A DNA stretch of 19,422 nt from Bacteriovoracaceae bacterium UBA4097 (GTDB lineage Bacteria; Bdellovibrionota; Bacteriovoracia; Bacteriovoracales; Bacteriovoracaceae), in assembly GCA_002381765.1 (NCBI GenBank), contig DFXX01000080.1, positions 16,658 to 36,079 of the forward strand, in the 5' to 3' direction. Shown here in pieces: positions 7,286-15,453 of this stretch (the stretch's first letter is position 1; each line of letters begins with the position of its first letter). The notes beneath the pieces were generated by a model that was given only the letters and a program-made list of their open reading frames with translations, was not told the DNA's origin and ran no database searches. The position numbers were made by a program, and so were the translations under genes.

Positions 7286-8326
7286 TGAAAGTGCTTTAGC
7301 GTTATCGTGTTTTTGACTAAGAGCTTCAGGGTTAATAGATCGGGTTCTAAATCCATCGGGATGACTTTGATGCCAATTCCAGGCATGTTGAACGATGGTT
7401 TTAATGGATGGGTACTTGGGCTTCCAGTGAAGCTGGTTTTTGATCTTCTGGCTACTGGCTATAAGGGTTGCAGGATCTCCCGCCCTTCTGGCCTCTTCAA
7501 CAATCTTAAGCTTCTTACCGGTGACCTTCTCACAAGCATTGATGACCTCTCTTACCGAGAAGCCACTCTCACTACCGAGATTATAAATATCGCCTTCGCC
7601 TGCTTTTATGGACTCCAAGGCCAGGACATGGGCATGGGCAAGATCCATCACGTGAACATAATCTCTTACGCAAGTTCCGTCATGGGTAGGATAATCTGTT
7701 CCAAAGATTTTCACTTCTACCTCAGGATTATTAGCTCCTGCCAGAATTCTAGGGATAAGATGACTCTCGGGTTTATGATCTTCCCCTATGTGAGCTTCGG
7801 GATCTGCTCCGGCCACATTAAAGTAGCGAAGAATGGCAAAGCCTAGCCCATGAGCATTTCGATAATCCTCGATGGCCATTTCAGTCATCATTTTGCTTCT
7901 TCCATATGGGTTAATAGGGGAGAGACTCTGATTCTCTTCAATGGGAGTTTTCACGGGATTGCCATAGACAGCAGCTGTTGAAGAGAATACCAGTTTATTT
8001 ACTCCAGCCGTTTTCATGGCTTCCAGGAGAGTAAGGGCATTGGAAAAATTGTTGGTATAGTATTTGTGAGGATCTGAAACACTTTCTGCGACTTCAATGT
8101 TGGCAGCAAAGTGCATCACGGCTTCAATCTTATCATCTCTCAAGACTTTAAGCAGAATATCCGGATCGGAAGTACTTCCGACAATGAGTCTTGCTCTCTT
8201 ATCAACGGCTTCTTGATGTCCATTGGCCAAATTGTCCAAGACCACGACCTCATGCCCAGCTTTTAAAAGTTCCTTAACTGCATGACTTCCGATATATCCC
8301 GCTCCGCCAGTAACTAATACTTTCAT
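7280..8326 (-). CDS. galE: UDP-glucose 4-epimerase
   Basis: 348 residues, the usual GalE length. It interconverts UDP-glucose and UDP-galactose in the cytosol with bound NAD. Visible are the Rossmann motif TGGAGYIG (6-13), the HFAAN strand (72-76), SSTAAVYG (115-122) with the catalytic Ser/Thr region, the YxxxK pair Y141/K145 in NPYGRSK, and YFNVAGA (168-174). It lies 9 bases downstream of glf, with AGAGGA just before the ATG. It provides UDP-galactopyranose for the adjoining mutase. The extended short-chain dehydrogenase family has other UDP-sugar epimerases, but pairing with glf makes GalE the best call. Confidence 0.93.
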   Translation of the reverse strand: MKVLVTGGAGYIGSHAVKELLKAGHEVVVLDNLANGHQEAVDKRARLIVGSTSDPDILLKVLRDDKIEAVMHFAANIEVAESVSDPHKYYTNNFSNALTLLEAMKTAGVNKLVFSSTAAVYGNPVKTPIEENQSLSPINPYGRSKMMTEMAIEDYRNAHGLGFAILRYFNVAGADPEAHIGEDHKPESHLIPRILAGANNPEVEVKIFGTDYPTHDGTCVRDYVHVMDLAHAHVLALESIKAGEGDIYNLGSESGFSVREVINACEKVTGKKLKIVEEARRAGDPATLIASSQKIKNQLHWKPKYPSIKTIVQHAWNWHQSHPDGFRTRSINPEALSQKHDNAKALSF

Positions 8327-8335
8327 ATATTCCTC

Positions 8336-9484
8336 TTACAATGGACTATTGCTAAATTTGGGCCATGTTGTTTTATCTGAACTCAAACAGGTCTTGGCCA
8401 GATCCAGAGATTCTCCAATGATCACATGCATGTCGAGATAGCGATAAGTCCCCAGCCTTCCAATGAAAGTTATCTTGTCTTCATTTTCAACGAGCTTGAC
8501 GTATTGCTCGAGCAGTTCCTTGTCGTTATTTAAACGCAGAGGATAGTATGGAGTATCTTTTTCTCCACAAAGCTTACTATACTCTTTAAAGCAAACCGTT
8601 TTGTCGTGCTCTTCCCAGGGAGTAAAATGTTTATGTTCGGCAACCCGAGTGAAAGGTACTTCTTCTTCACAGTAGTTAATAACTGGATTTCCCTGGTAAT
8701 CCCCATTCTCAACAAAGCGCTCGAACTTAAGCGTGCGGTATCCCAGGCGTCCTAGTTTATAATTGAAGTATCCATCCATCGGGCCACTCCAGAAGACATG
8801 CTCGAACTCATCTTTTCTCTCCGGATCAAGCCTTTGACCTAAACGTACTTCTATCTCTGAATGGTCCAAGATTCTTCTCACAATCTCGGTATAACCACTA
8901 ACAGGGATCCCCTGATATTTCTGATTATAATAGTTATCGTCATAATTAAATCTCACCGGCAAGCGCTTCAAAATAGAAGCTGGTAGATTTGAAGGTTCAA
9001 CTCCCCATTGTTTCTTCGTGTAACCATAGAAGAAATTCTTGTAGAGATCCTTTCCTAGAAACTTCAATGCTTGATCCTCAAAACTTTGGGGCTCTTTAAT
9101 GGACTCATCACCTAAGGCTCCTACAAAATCTCTGGCTTCTGCTGGTCCCATTTTCTTTTCAAAGAATTGATTGATCGTCATAAGATTAATAGGAAGAGAG
9201 AAGATTCCTTTCTTGGTCACGGCCTTAACACGATTAACGAATGGCTCAAAGCGACCCCAGTGATTCACATACTCCCAGACATCTTCTCGACTGGTATTGA
9301 AGATATGAGGCCCATATTTATGAACCATGACTCCTGTTTCATCATCTCGCTCAGTATGGCAGTTTCCTGCTACATGATTTCTTTCATCAAAAACAGTGAC
9401 TTTATATTTACCACTTTCAACAAGCTCTCGAGCTAAGACTGCTCCAGCAAAACCTGCTCCTGCAATACCAATATGCTTTTTCAT
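8336..9484 (-). CDS. glf: UDP-galactopyranose mutase
   Basis: 382 residues, close to the E. coli enzyme. It isomerises UDP-galactopyranose to UDP-galactofuranose using reduced FAD. The FAD-binding GAGFAG lies at 9-14, a second FAD contact FDERNHVAGNCHT at 32-44, and YGPHIFNTS at 57-65. W160 in YTKKQWG and R174 fall exactly where the E. coli enzyme has its substrate-binding Trp160 and Arg174. The C-terminal motif GRLGTYRYLDMHV is a family hallmark. AGGAG lies 7 bases before the ATG; the gap to the upstream fusion gene is 12 bases. Galactofuranose is not made by animals and its presence shows a surface or storage glycan pathway. Confidence 0.95.
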   Translation of the reverse strand: MKKHIGIAGAGFAGAVLARELVESGKYKVTVFDERNHVAGNCHTERDDETGVMVHKYGPHIFNTSREDVWEYVNHWGRFEPFVNRVKAVTKKGIFSLPINLMTINQFFEKKMGPAEARDFVGALGDESIKEPQSFEDQALKFLGKDLYKNFFYGYTKKQWGVEPSNLPASILKRLPVRFNYDDNYYNQKYQGIPVSGYTEIVRRILDHSEIEVRLGQRLDPERKDEFEHVFWSGPMDGYFNYKLGRLGYRTLKFERFVENGDYQGNPVINYCEEEVPFTRVAEHKHFTPWEEHDKTVCFKEYSKLCGEKDTPYYPLRLNNDKELLEQYVKLVENEDKITFIGRLGTYRYLDMHVIIGESLDLAKTCLSSDKTTWPKFSNSPL

Positions 9485-9496
9485 CCAATCGCTCCT

Positions 9497-11677
9497 TTAA
9501 GGCCTTACCTGAATTTCTAATTGTCCAAAGTATCTATCAATTGCATTTTCTAGAGGTGGTAATATAGCAAAACGCTCGCTGGTGAGAGCTGAGTTTCGAG
9601 GACGTCTCGCCCTTAACTTTAAGTTTGAGATATTTTCCTCTTTGATAAGAGATGGGTTTATATCAAAATCAAACTTGGCCCTTTCGGCTGCAAGTTTTGC
9701 AAAGCCACTCCAGGTAACTTCGCCTCTGTTTGTTAGATGAACGACTCCCTTTTCACCATCGAGCAAGAGATCAAGTGAGGTATTTACCAGATCCGGCACG
9801 TAGGTAGGAGTGATGATGGTATCCCCGAGTGTCATTACCTCTGAGTTTTTAGCAAGAAGCCTGAGTGCTCCTGTGATAAAATTATATTCATCCCATGGTC
9901 CAAAAAAGGAGCTCGTTCTGATGATGAGTGAATTCTCATTAATGGCGAGGACCTTCTCCTCACTCTCGGCTTTGGTCATTCCATAGATGTTGAGAGGATT
10001 TACTTTATGACCTTCGCGATATGACTCTTCACTAGACCCATCAAAAACCATGTCTGTTGAATAGTTGATAAACTGTAAGTTGTTTTCTGCACATACCGTG
10101 GCTAAATTTACGGCTCCCAGTACATTTTCTCTATAACAGATATCTTTTTCATCTTCAGCTAAATCTACTTTTACGTAGCCGGCAGTATTGATTATTGCCC
10201 AAGGATTGATTTCTTTGATGCATTCTCGGACTGAATTAAGATCAGCGATATCCATCTCTGATCTTTTTACTACCCGGTAAGGTATATTTCTTGTCCCACA
10301 AATTCTGGCAAAGGCCTGTCCTAAAGTTCCCGTGGCCCCTGTTATGAGAATCGGTCTTTTAGGTTTTAAATCAAGAATAGAATGAGAACCTATTTGAGGT
10401 GCCCATATGATTCTTCTTGGTGTTTTCCACCAACCCGGTTGGCTTAGGATAGGATGAATTGAGTCACCCTTAGTTGCAAGATCTTTAACGAGATCGGCAA
10501 GTCCTGTCTTATGTGGCTTTTGATCTGGGGTTCTTAGATCAAAGATACCCGGTTCATAGAACATTTCACATATAGTACATAGCTTATGCCAATCATAGGT
10601 CCCTAAGAGGCTCCATACGGTAATGGCCTTAATCTCTGCTCCTTTTGAACGAGCAGCCTTGGCCGCATTCCACATTTCATAAAGCCACTTCATTTGAGAG
10701 TCTCTATGGCCCATGGTGTGAACTTCTGTCACAGCAATGGGGATATGGTACCTATTCCAGACTTCCAGCAAAATTTCTTCGGGTAGAGGGAGTTCTGCCT
10801 GGCCAGTATCGACTGCTCCTATGTCGGCATAGGAATCTTTTCCGTTCCCTCCATGGGACCACTCTGGATAAAGTTCCATGCGGTGATCGAGGAAGCGATT
10901 ACTTAGATGATAATGATTGATACCAATGATATTTGGTGGAGTAGGATTGTCTTTAAGCCACTTTAAATCTGCATCGGAAACCACATCTTTAAATAGCCAA
11001 ACTAAGGGATGCTTCTCATCTATTTTTCCACAAAGAAGATCCCATCCCAGCCACCGTCTTTCGTTTTCAAATTCCACTTGATATTTTAGGGGCTCTGTAC
11101 TCTGGGCCTTGCCGAGATCATCGGTTTGAATCAAGCGGGCCTTGGGATTAATTTCTCTGATCGCCTTCATAGCGAGAACTGTTCCCTTAACTTGATTGAA
11201 TACAGCTCTAATGAATGTTGGGTAGTCCTTACTATGAGGATACCAATGTCCATACAAACAACTAAAGCGAGCTGTTGTGAGAATTTCATTTATAGGGGTG
11301 TAGTCTTCGACCCAGGGGTATCTCTCGGCAAATGCCTTGGCATAGAGAGAGAACTTTTCCGGAAAATCAGGATCGATCAGACTAGTGTATTTAGGCCCAC
11401 TTCCATGATGGAGGAACCCGGCTATGGGTTTCAATCCCAATCGCCTAAGTTCCGCCAATCTTTCGTCCAGGAAGGACCAATCAAATTCTTCTAAACTATG
11501 AGGTGCTACTTTTTCCCATAAACATGGGTATCTGATTTGCTTGATACCTGTCTCTGCGATCATAGTAAGATCGGATAAACGACGGTAGTGGCCATTCTTT
11601 TCAAGTTGATCAATATAACGGTCACCTACACGGTTGACCGTACACTCCATCCCCCCCCATAATTCCAGAGGATCCAT
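9497..11677 (-). CDS. GH1-like glycosidase fused to RmlD-like sugar-nucleotide reductase
   Basis: A 726-residue two-domain protein with no signal peptide, so cytosolic. Residues 1-410 are a clan GH-A, family 1-like TIM barrel: acid/base candidate E131 in TPINEI, nucleophile candidate E318 in VTEVH, NHYHLS (254-259) and WSLLGTYDW (355-363), the last close to the GH1 WSLLDNFEW box. Residues about 441-726 are an RmlD-type short-chain reductase: GATGTLG (447-453), NTAGYVKVDLAE (497-508), STDMVFDG (540-547) and the catalytic pair Y565/K569 in YGMTK. RmlD normally reduces dTDP-4-dehydrorhamnose; no rmlA, B or C is in the window, so the reductase substrate is open. The ATG shares one base with the stop of the upstream glycosyltransferase (TAATG), and AGGAG lies 10 bases before it. 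An eight-G tract interrupts codons 7-9. Confidence 0.85.
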   Translation of the reverse strand: MDPLELWGGMECTVNRVGDRYIDQLEKNGHYRRLSDLTMIAETGIKQIRYPCLWEKVAPHSLEEFDWSFLDERLAELRRLGLKPIAGFLHHGSGPKYTSLIDPDFPEKFSLYAKAFAERYPWVEDYTPINEILTTARFSCLYGHWYPHSKDYPTFIRAVFNQVKGTVLAMKAIREINPKARLIQTDDLGKAQSTEPLKYQVEFENERRWLGWDLLCGKIDEKHPLVWLFKDVVSDADLKWLKDNPTPPNIIGINHYHLSNRFLDHRMELYPEWSHGGNGKDSYADIGAVDTGQAELPLPEEILLEVWNRYHIPIAVTEVHTMGHRDSQMKWLYEMWNAAKAARSKGAEIKAITVWSLLGTYDWHKLCTICEMFYEPGIFDLRTPDQKPHKTGLADLVKDLATKGDSIHPILSQPGWWKTPRRIIWAPQIGSHSILDLKPKRPILITGATGTLGQAFARICGTRNIPYRVVKRSEMDIADLNSVRECIKEINPWAIINTAGYVKVDLAEDEKDICYRENVLGAVNLATVCAENNLQFINYSTDMVFDGSSEESYREGHKVNPLNIYGMTKAESEEKVLAINENSLIIRTSSFFGPWDEYNFITGALRLLAKNSEVMTLGDTIITPTYVPDLVNTSLDLLLDGEKGVVHLTNRGEVTWSGFAKLAAERAKFDFDINPSLIKEENISNLKLRARRPRNSALTSERFAILPPLENAIDRYFGQLEIQVRP
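11651..11658. repeat. G8 homopolymer near the start of the GH1-RmlD gene
   Basis: Eight consecutive C on the plus strand are eight G in the coding strand, at codons 7-9 (Trp-Gly-Gly). An ATG follows the tract immediately. It is the longest G/C homopolymer I saw in the window. Confidence 0.9.
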
Positions 11678-12861
11678 TAGATAATATCTCCTGCTGAAAC
11701 TCTAGATTCTATAAGATTTGCAGTTTCGCTCCTCTCCATGAAGTTTCTCATGGATTGACCTTCAAGTTGGGCCATTTTCTCAAAAGTGATATCCCATGAG
11801 TTCTCGGTCAGAAAAGAATCTACTCTTTCAAACCATGTTGGATCTGAAGCTTTTTCTGACATGGCCCTTTCAATGCAAAGAAGGAACTCTTCCGGAGAAG
11901 AAGCAATATGAACCAGATTCTTCTCAGCATAAGGACGTACAACGTCTTTAATAGCGGTAGAGACAACTGGCCTTCCGGCAGCTAGGAATTCAGGAGTCTT
12001 AGTAGGACTGATGAATTTGGTTGATTCATTCAGTGCAAATGGCATCATGGCACAATCCCACCCGGCGAGATAAAGAGGGAGAGTATGGTAATCTCTCTTA
12101 CCTAGGTAATGAATATTGGCCCTTTGAGGAAGGCTTTCAGGATCAATTTTCACTACTGGGCCAATGATGATGAACTGATAATCGGCATTAATCTCTGCCA
12201 TTCTGGCGAGAAGGTCGACATCGAATCTTTCATCGATAACACCATAGAAACCGATACGTGGATGAGGAATGTTAATTTGATCGTCTGGTTCTACTAACTG
12301 CAATCTTCCTTGAGAGAAGTGAGCGTAATCGATACTGCTTGGCATGGGATGAATATTATGATGACTATTTTTCTTCGCTTCATAAAGGGAGTGCCCCCCA
12401 GTGAAGACAACATCGGCCCTCTTCATAAGCTCACTTTCCATATTGATTAAACTTTGAGGAGCTCCTTTAAAGAGTGAGAGTTCATCCATGCAATCAAAAA
12501 TGGTGCAAACAGGATTAAGGTGACGAGTAAAAGACAGGGCCATGGGTGTATAGTACCAGGCGGTATATTGACTTAAATCTTCTTCGAAAAGTAGTTCATC
12601 CACTAAGTCCTTCAAGGAAGCTTCAACATCAGAAGACTTGATATTGCTAGGCAAGTAGGGCACGACTACTTGCACTCCTTCACTCGTTTCACGAAGGTGA
12701 AGACGCGGGATGTCTGTCATCCCGAATACAGGCTCTTCAAAGTAGTAAACACGACGATATTTAGCATGACGAGTTAGTAGATGTTGAGGACGCTGAAAAA
12801 CGAAGTCCCATCTAAGATGAGAAAAGACCAAGAGATCCGATGTTTCACATTTTGTGCCCAT
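11677..12861 (-). CDS. Family GT4-like glycosyltransferase, first gene of the galactofuranose operon
   Basis: 394 residues, GT-B fold. The N-terminal half opens with LLVFSHLRWDFVFQRPQHLL (10-29), a signature shared with glycosyltransferases that occur beside or fused to galactopyranose mutase. The C-terminal half (from about 201, PRIGFYGVIDERFD) has GPVVKI, LGKRDYHTLP and SPTKTPEFLAAGRPVVST (285-302), whose K288/E291 region matches the nucleotide-sugar-binding ExxxxxxxE zone. No membrane segment or signal. GAGGAG lies 8 bases before the ATG. It is translationally coupled to the GH1-RmlD gene. The donor is probably a sugar nucleotide made by the operon (UDP-galactofuranose is the obvious candidate), but this is inferred from neighbours. 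Confidence 0.82.
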   Translation of the reverse strand: MGTKCETSDLLVFSHLRWDFVFQRPQHLLTRHAKYRRVYYFEEPVFGMTDIPRLHLRETSEGVQVVVPYLPSNIKSSDVEASLKDLVDELLFEEDLSQYTAWYYTPMALSFTRHLNPVCTIFDCMDELSLFKGAPQSLINMESELMKRADVVFTGGHSLYEAKKNSHHNIHPMPSSIDYAHFSQGRLQLVEPDDQINIPHPRIGFYGVIDERFDVDLLARMAEINADYQFIIIGPVVKIDPESLPQRANIHYLGKRDYHTLPLYLAGWDCAMMPFALNESTKFISPTKTPEFLAAGRPVVSTAIKDVVRPYAEKNLVHIASSPEEFLLCIERAMSEKASDPTWFERVDSFLTENSWDITFEKMAQLEGQSMRNFMERSETANLIESRVSAGDII

Positions 12862-12912
12862 AAATTTAACTCCTCAATGAATTATTCAACTAGCTATGAC
12901 CGGGGGGAGGAA

Positions 12913-12928
12913 TGCCATTTATGTGCCA
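12913..12928 (-). promoter_or_regulatory. Sigma-54-like (-24/-12) promoter of the galactofuranose operon
   Basis: The minus strand reads TGGCAC, five bases (ATAAA), then TGGCA. Aligned to the consensus TGGCACG-N4-TTGCA, the invariant GG and GC have the exact spacing; the mismatches are A for G at position 7 and G for T at position 13. Transcription would begin near 12902, leaving a leader of about 40 bases to the ATG at 12861. No convincing sigma-70 promoter is visible for that gene. It overlaps the palindrome at 12921-12941. Confidence 0.45.
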
Positions 12929-12941
12929 AGTTTTGACACAT
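12921..12941. promoter_or_regulatory. 21-bp palindrome, candidate operator between the divergent glycan genes
   Basis: ATGTGCCAA, spacer GTT, TTGACACAT: two 9-bp half-sites with one mismatch. The plus strand carries a TTGACA hexamer and the minus strand TTGGCA, but neither has a recognisable -10 at the right distance. A second pair, ATGCC (12912-12916) and GGCAT (12951-12955), flanks it off-centre. The site lies between the GH2 gene and the glycosyltransferase and could serve both. No regulator gene is in the window. Confidence 0.5.
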
Positions 12942-13014
12942 TCAATTTAAGGCATGAGCTTTGAAATACATCTATAGCAATACTCAGAAGAGAACTTTTA
13001 AGAGGACTTCAGCT

Positions 13015-14895
13015 ATGTCAGAGACAAATTTGGACGGAGATGGGGCAAATCACCCACGGAAAATATTTCGGAGAGATAAATGGAAATCATTGAATGGACT
13101 CTGGGATTTCGTCTTTGACGATTCTCAAAAGTATTCCTGTGCTGATGAAATAACTCATTGGCCACATAAGATAAAAGTTCCTTTTGCGCCCGAGACCAAG
13201 GAGAGTGGCCTTGGGGATATGGGATTCCATCATCGCTGCTGGTATAAAAAAACCTTTAAAATTAAAAAAAGCGATAAGAGGCTCGTGCTTCACTTCGGTG
13301 CTGTGGATTATGAAGCGAAGGTCTGGCTCAATGGTCTATATCTTGGTTGTCATGAAGGAGGGCATACCCCTTTTAATTTTGACATCACTTCATCTCTTAA
13401 TGATTCAGAAGAACAAATCCTTACTGTCTGTGTTGATGATGATCCCCTTGATCTTACTAAGCCTCGTGGCAAACAGGATTGGCAGAAAGATCCGCATAGT
13501 ATCTGGTACCCCCGAACAACAGGTATCTGGCAGAGCGTTTGGCTGGAAGAAGTGCCCACAGTTAGCATCGGTCAGCTTCGCTGCTCCCCTCTGCTTGAGC
13601 GCTGGGAGATTGGCTGCGAAGTCTTTATCGAGGGTGTTTGCCCTCCTGGTTTAGAATTAAGAGTAAAGCTCAGAAAGGGAGAGGACATTCTCGCTAATGA
13701 TCGCTATGACGTTATTCATAATGAAGTCCACAGAAGAATTGCTCTTTCTGATCCAGGGATCGATGACTTCAGAAACGAACTCCTTTGGAGTCCAGAGAAG
13801 CCTACCCTCATAAACCTTGACCTGGAACTGTGGCTTGGGACTGAAAAGATAGATCATGTTTATTCTTATACCGCCTTAAGAAGTGTCTCTTATAGCCGGG
13901 GACGCTTCCTTTTAAATGGCAGGCCCTATTATATGCGGCTCGTTCTTGATCAAGGTTATTGGCCAGATACCTTCATGACTCCTCCCAGTGAAGAGGCAAT
14001 TAAAAAAGATATTGAACTCATTAAGGCTGCGGGATTTAATGGAGTTAGAAAACATCAGAAGGTAGAAGATCCGGATTTTCTTTATTGGGCCGACAAAATG
14101 GGACTACTGGTTTGGGGAGAGATGCCAAGTGCTTATCGCTTTACTCATGAATCGGTTCAAAGGATTACCAAAGAGTGGCTTGAAGTCTTAAACAGAGACA
14201 TGAATCATCCTTGCATTGTGGTCTGGGTTCCCTTTAATGAATCTTGGGGAGTTCCTGATCTAGCCGATAAAATTCCTCATCAACATTGTGTTCAGGCCCT
14301 CTATCATTTAACTAAAACTCTTGATCCTACCCGTCCTTGCATTGGAAACGATGGATGGGAGAGTGTTGCTACCGATATTTTAGGAATCCATGATTATGAC
14401 GATCAACCAGAAAGACTGCTTAAGAAGTATGTGTCTTCTGGTCAAATGAATGTGGAGGACATTCTTAACCGATATAGACCAGGCGGCAGAGTTATAACTG
14501 TTGAGGGCTATGCTCATAAAGGTCAGCCAGTTATGCTGACTGAGTTTGGTGGTATCGCCTTTGTTGAACCCGAAGACGCAATTATTGCAACTTGGGGATA
14601 TTCTGCAGTGAAGAGTTCCCAGGAGTTTAGAAGAAGATATGAAGAGCTTATGAATGCTATTCATCGGATCGAACTCTTTACCGGCTTTTGTTATACCCAA
14701 TTTACCGATACCTTCCAGGAGGCCAATGGGCTCTTTAAGGCCGATCGAACGCCAAAGTTTCCTCTAACTGCCATGGCCCGCTCCACCAGAGGAGTTGGTC
14801 TGGGTCGAGGAGAGTTAACTTCCGTCCCGCAGCCACCTCCTATTCCCCATGATAACGACCCTTTTGAACAGATGAAGGGCTTTTCAGAAAATTAG
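13015..14895 (+). CDS. Glycoside hydrolase family 2 enzyme, cytosolic
   Basis: Start chosen at the ATG 13015 because AAGAGGA lies about 8 bases before it; a TTG at 12961 is in frame but lacks a ribosome site. This gives 626 residues. Domain order is GH2: an N-terminal sugar-binding jelly roll (HPRKIFRRDKWKSLNGLWDF; YKKTFKI; VWLNGLYLGCHEGG), WYPRTTGIWQSVWLE at its end, an immunoglobulin-like domain, then the TIM barrel beginning near LLNGRPYYMR. The acid/base is Glu409 in VPFNESWG (codon 14239-14241) and the nucleophile Glu510 in MLTEFGG (codon 14542-14544). No signal peptide. GH2 includes beta-galactosidases, glucuronidases, mannosidases and some reported galactofuranosidases; the glf/galE neighbours favour a galactoside or galactofuranoside, but the sequence does not settle it. 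Transcribed away from the galactofuranose operon. Confidence 0.88.
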   Translation: MSETNLDGDGANHPRKIFRRDKWKSLNGLWDFVFDDSQKYSCADEITHWPHKIKVPFAPETKESGLGDMGFHHRCWYKKTFKIKKSDKRLVLHFGAVDYEAKVWLNGLYLGCHEGGHTPFNFDITSSLNDSEEQILTVCVDDDPLDLTKPRGKQDWQKDPHSIWYPRTTGIWQSVWLEEVPTVSIGQLRCSPLLERWEIGCEVFIEGVCPPGLELRVKLRKGEDILANDRYDVIHNEVHRRIALSDPGIDDFRNELLWSPEKPTLINLDLELWLGTEKIDHVYSYTALRSVSYSRGRFLLNGRPYYMRLVLDQGYWPDTFMTPPSEEAIKKDIELIKAAGFNGVRKHQKVEDPDFLYWADKMGLLVWGEMPSAYRFTHESVQRITKEWLEVLNRDMNHPCIVVWVPFNESWGVPDLADKIPHQHCVQALYHLTKTLDPTRPCIGNDGWESVATDILGIHDYDDQPERLLKKYVSSGQMNVEDILNRYRPGGRVITVEGYAHKGQPVMLTEFGGIAFVEPEDAIIATWGYSAVKSSQEFRRRYEELMNAIHRIELFTGFCYTQFTDTFQEANGLFKADRTPKFPLTAMARSTRGVGLGRGELTSVPQPPPIPHDNDPFEQMKGFSEN

Positions 14896-14940
14896 GTAAG
14901 TCATTTTTTCAGGGTTACTCTCTGGCTTAGATTTCTGTCT

Positions 14941-14964
14941 TATAATGGCCAGAATCCCCAGGAG
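14941..14964 (+). promoter_or_regulatory. -10 element and ribosome binding site that decide the start of the next gene
   Basis: A perfect TATAAT (14941-14946) lies directly over the first possible ATG (14945), and AGGAG (14960-14964) sits 7 bases before the TTG at 14972. Transcription would start near 14953. No good -35 is visible (CTCTCT at the 17-base spacing), so the promoter part is weaker than the ribosome-site part. Confidence 0.4.
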
Positions 14965-14971
14965 TAGCCCC

Positions 14972-15451
14972 TTGAAGAGCCTTATTTTATTTCCCGTTAT
15001 TTTGTTTAGTTTGTCCACTTGGGCCAGCAGCGATCTTTTAGATCGCCACCAGGAAATCTGTCGAAGTTATAAGAAGCAAAACTGCCGAGTCCTGATTATT
15101 CCTCAAAAATCCATCGATAAAATGATGAAGTGTAGTGGTCTTCTTGTGGGCCGCTTTGAATGTACAGTTAGTTTGCAGGAAGGCAATGCCATGAATCTCA
15201 CTTGTGGTGATCCCACAAACCCAGTTCTTTATCAAGATTTTAAGGCCATAGAATTTAATTACAAAGTCGCCGCAATCATTCAGGATGAAAACGGGAAGGA
15301 CAAAGTCATTTCAGAAGATGGAGTCTACACCGTCATTGCTAATAATCTCTTGAAGGTTAACCTCTATCAGACTAAAGAAGAGCTTGCTCACTCTATTACT
15401 CTGGATTTTCCCTCCGATGGAACTCCTTTAGAGAATCTAGTTTGTGAGTAG
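14972..15451 (+). CDS. Small exported Cys-rich protein, unknown function
   Basis: From the TTG at 14972 the protein is 159 residues and begins MKSLILFPVILFSLSTWA, a textbook Sec signal with cleavage after Ala (WA-SS). The longer form from ATG 14945 adds nine residues (MARIPRSSP) and its start codon overlaps a TATAAT box, so the TTG start is preferred. The mature protein has six cysteines, an even number suited to three disulfides in the periplasm, and is predicted mostly beta. I do not recognise a family. It lies downstream of the GH2 gene (about 76 bases to the TTG) with no terminator between them, so some read-through is possible. Its stop is 2 bases from the stop of the convergent flavin reductase gene. 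Confidence 0.68.
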   Translation: MKSLILFPVILFSLSTWASSDLLDRHQEICRSYKKQNCRVLIIPQKSIDKMMKCSGLLVGRFECTVSLQEGNAMNLTCGDPTNPVLYQDFKAIEFNYKVAAIIQDENGKDKVISEDGVYTVIANNLLKVNLYQTKEELAHSITLDFPSDGTPLENLVCE

Positions 15452-15453
15452 TC

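Noticed and set aside
7307..7846. A 179-codon open frame on the plus strand opposite galE
   Set aside because: It lies entirely over well-conserved galE codons on the other strand, with no ribosome site and no recognisable protein.
12933..12961. Sigma-70 promoter for the GH2 gene using TTGACA at 12933-12938
   Set aside because: No -10-like hexamer at 15 to 19 bases; the hexamer is better explained as part of the palindrome.
13184..13654. A 156-codon open frame inside the GH2 gene, other plus-strand frame
   Set aside because: The GH2 frame has catalytic and domain motifs throughout; this one has basic, low-complexity composition typical of a shadow.
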